Part shown: positions 62,647 to 64,000 of the stretch, in pieces | How positions within the stretch are numbered: position 1 is the first letter of the stretch | Layout: every line of letters begins with the position of its first letter | Assembly: GCF_900188245.1 (NCBI RefSeq) | Contig: NZ_FZOK01000001.1 | Span: 62,001 to 126,000 of the forward strand | Length of the DNA: 64,000 bases | Source of the DNA: Belliella buryatensis | GTDB lineage: Bacteria > Bacteroidota > Bacteroidia > Cytophagales > Cyclobacteriaceae | Reading direction: 5' to 3' | Position numbers and translations under genes: made by a program | Notes under the pieces: model-generated | What the model was told of the DNA's origin: nothing | Database searches by the model: none | The model's input: the letters and a program-made list of their open reading frames with translations, nothing else

Positions 62647-63907
62647 ATAATCTTCTTTTATTTGGATTGACATTGACATAACCTACCAGTTCATCGTACC
62701 TACTCCCTACATCTCTGAAGTAAACTAGGACTTCATATTCATTTTCAGTCTCAAAATGATCTCCCTCTACAGGAGACATGTTCCAACCAGAATCAGTTTT
62801 GTATGCAAACTGGTAATCATACCAGCCTTGCTTAAGTAAGAGTGTCGCTTGATAGGTATTGCTCTTTTTATTTAATTCCATTTTTGCTTCTGGAGTTCTA
62901 CCCCAGTTAGTCAATGCTCCTACAATATATGGCGTATCAGTGATACCTTCTGGACTTAGATTAAAAGTAGCAAGCATATATTCGCCTTCCAGATCATGAT
63001 TCCTTCTTTCAAAATTAAAAATCACATACTGTCCATTCATGTCTAAATATTGAGAATAAGCTGCTGATGGCCTGGCTTTTTCCACTAAAGTTTCAGCAAA
63101 TACCACATCTTCTTCCATCTGTACACGCGCTACATTATTTCCTCTAGCTCTCACGTACCTAAGGTCTACAAAACGAAATTCATTTCCGGCAAAAAAAGCA
63201 TTTGATCCATCAAACAATTCATAAGCAACCGTTTTAAGATCTTCTCTTACCATAGTAGGTTTGAGGTCAGTTATAAAATTATCCCAACGCTGATTTTGTC
63301 TAATCACTATCCTGAAACCAGTCCTAGGATCTAATACTTCTCTCCCTTTATAATTCAAGTTGATATTTAATTGTTGTTGCTTCCTGCGGTTTTCTGTTTG
63401 ACTTGGTGGAACAACCCTCGCTCCTACTTGAATGGAATTATCAAAAACCATAAATCTTCTCGTCAAGATTGTTTTATCCTGCTCTCTGCCCCTATACACT
63501 TGGACTACATAATTACCACTTTTGGTAACTTTAGGAAGTACAAAATTGTAATGGATGTATGGAATTCGAGTATCAATCGAATAATTATAATCTGTCACAT
63601 TAAATTCATTGAACTGAACCAGGTAGTCATTCTCCTTGAGGTCTGATGGAGTCCAATCCATGTCACAATGAATGATCCTAGCAGAATACATATCTGGATC
63701 ATAGGCGATATCATCGAAAGAAAGCAATAATGGAGAACCTGCTTGTAATGAAATAGCTGGAGAACTCATCTGAGAAGCAAAATCCTGTGATTGAGGAAAA
63801 AGCCTTACAGACTGTATGTTTTCTTCATAAACGCGATCTTGGATTGGACCTTGTCCAAAAGAAGTGAATGATATTAATAAAAAGAGACTAAGAAAATAAA
63901 TACGCAT
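62645..63907 (-). CDS. Type IX secretion system plug protein (former DUF5103)
   Basis: 420 residues with a signal peptide ('MRIYFLSLFLLISFTSFGQ'). Distinctive segments: 'VYEENIQSVRLFPQ', 'SPLLLSFDDIAYDPDMYSARIIHCDMDWTPSDLKENDYLVQFNEFNVTDYNYSIDTRIPYIHYNFVLPKVTKSGNYVVQVYRG', 'VVPPSQTENRRKQQQLNINLNYKGREVLDPRTGFRIVIRQNQRWDN', and 'YMLATFNLSPEGITDTPYIVGALTNWGRTPEAKMELN', a set of three Ig-like beta domains. In Bacteroidota this protein closes the outer-membrane SprA (T9SS) channel when the shuttle is absent. The region from 63908 to the window edge contains its 5' leader only and shows no other feature. Confidence 0.88.
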   Translation of the reverse strand: MRIYFLSLFLLISFTSFGQGPIQDRVYEENIQSVRLFPQSQDFASQMSSPAISLQAGSPLLLSFDDIAYDPDMYSARIIHCDMDWTPSDLKENDYLVQFNEFNVTDYNYSIDTRIPYIHYNFVLPKVTKSGNYVVQVYRGREQDKTILTRRFMVFDNSIQVGARVVPPSQTENRRKQQQLNINLNYKGREVLDPRTGFRIVIRQNQRWDNFITDLKPTMVREDLKTVAYELFDGSNAFFAGNEFRFVDLRYVRARGNNVARVQMEEDVVFAETLVEKARPSAAYSQYLDMNGQYVIFNFERRNHDLEGEYMLATFNLSPEGITDTPYIVGALTNWGRTPEAKMELNKKSNTYQATLLLKQGWYDYQFAYKTDSGWNMSPVEGDHFETENEYEVLVYFRDVGSRYDELVGYVNVNPNKRRL

Positions 63908-64000
63908 CTTAATTACAGTTCAAGTTTCAGACCAAATTACAATAACTCTTCTAAACCTAAACAAATAAATACTATTTCGTTATTGATATTTCTGAAAATT

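Noticed and set aside
1-64000. CRISPR array, tRNA or rRNA genes, insertion sequences
   Set aside because: I looked for regularly spaced direct repeats, T-loop-like sequences, rRNA cores, transposase motifs and terminal inverted repeats and found none I could support.

Overview
The window looks like a chromosomal segment of a member of the Bacteroidota, most likely order Cytophagales (Cyclobacteriaceae-like). Four things point there. The sequence is AT-rich. Many genes lack Shine-Dalgarno sites and several carry -7 boxes of the Bacteroidota form TAnnTTTG. Lineage-typical families are present: a type IX secretion plug protein, a PUR-alpha-like DUF3276 protein, DUF3078, and an acyl-CoA reductase paired with a ferredoxin. 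Gene order also resembles that group (for example rsmA-mgtE, pdxA-DUF177-rpmF and efp-accB-accC). I see no tRNA, rRNA, insertion sequence, prophage or CRISPR array. The genus assignment is inference.

Region by region: 1-4.8 kb holds the tail of a universal stress protein, a DUF3078 protein, two tandem paralogous lipoproteins, an Mpo1-like protein, a single-domain response regulator, an unknown His/Cys-containing protein, an extremely acidic 66-residue protein and a 50-residue membrane peptide. 4.8-14.2 kb holds a peptide transporter, ATP-dependent PEP carboxykinase, cyclophilin, nucleoside transporter, an etfB-etfA-bifunctional nuclease operon, a TPR protein and an oxidoreductase. 14.3-18.2 kb holds pgi, mgtE and rsmA on the minus strand. 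18.3-24.1 kb is a plus-strand lipid and translation block: pdxA, DUF177, rpmF, fabH, efp, accB, accC. 24.2-34.1 kb holds a tight globin-plsC-gatC-membrane TPR operon, an ABC ATPase, a cobalamin adenosyltransferase, ilvE, a small secreted protein, prfB with its programmed +1 frameshift, and an MFS transporter.

34.2-47.3 kb holds a lysoplasmalogenase-like protein, a secreted M24 peptidase, a thioesterase, a MATE exporter, a Nudix hydrolase, an Lrp regulator, a TPR protein, a membrane protein, an M3 peptidase, a CDF metal exporter, an AI-2E family permease and a TPR lipoprotein. 47.3-58.8 kb holds a multi-PAS hybrid histidine kinase, a porin, aconitase, a short-chain fatty acid permease gene broken by a frameshift, a 7TM histidine kinase, and a divergent acyl-CoA reductase/ferredoxin pair. 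58.9-64 kb holds a PUR-alpha-like protein, a second AI-2E permease, ychF, a solitary Cas6-like RAMP gene with no CRISPR context, and the T9SS plug protein.

Most of the content is core metabolism. The least explained items are the orphan Cas6-like gene, the hyper-acidic small protein, the unknown protein at 3.7 kb, the 937-residue membrane TPR protein, a near-consensus promoter followed by a terminator upstream of 31112 (a possible small RNA or leader), and an 18-bp inverted repeat with a nested hairpin upstream of the second AI-2E permease. All functional statements rest on motif recognition by eye; no database search was run.
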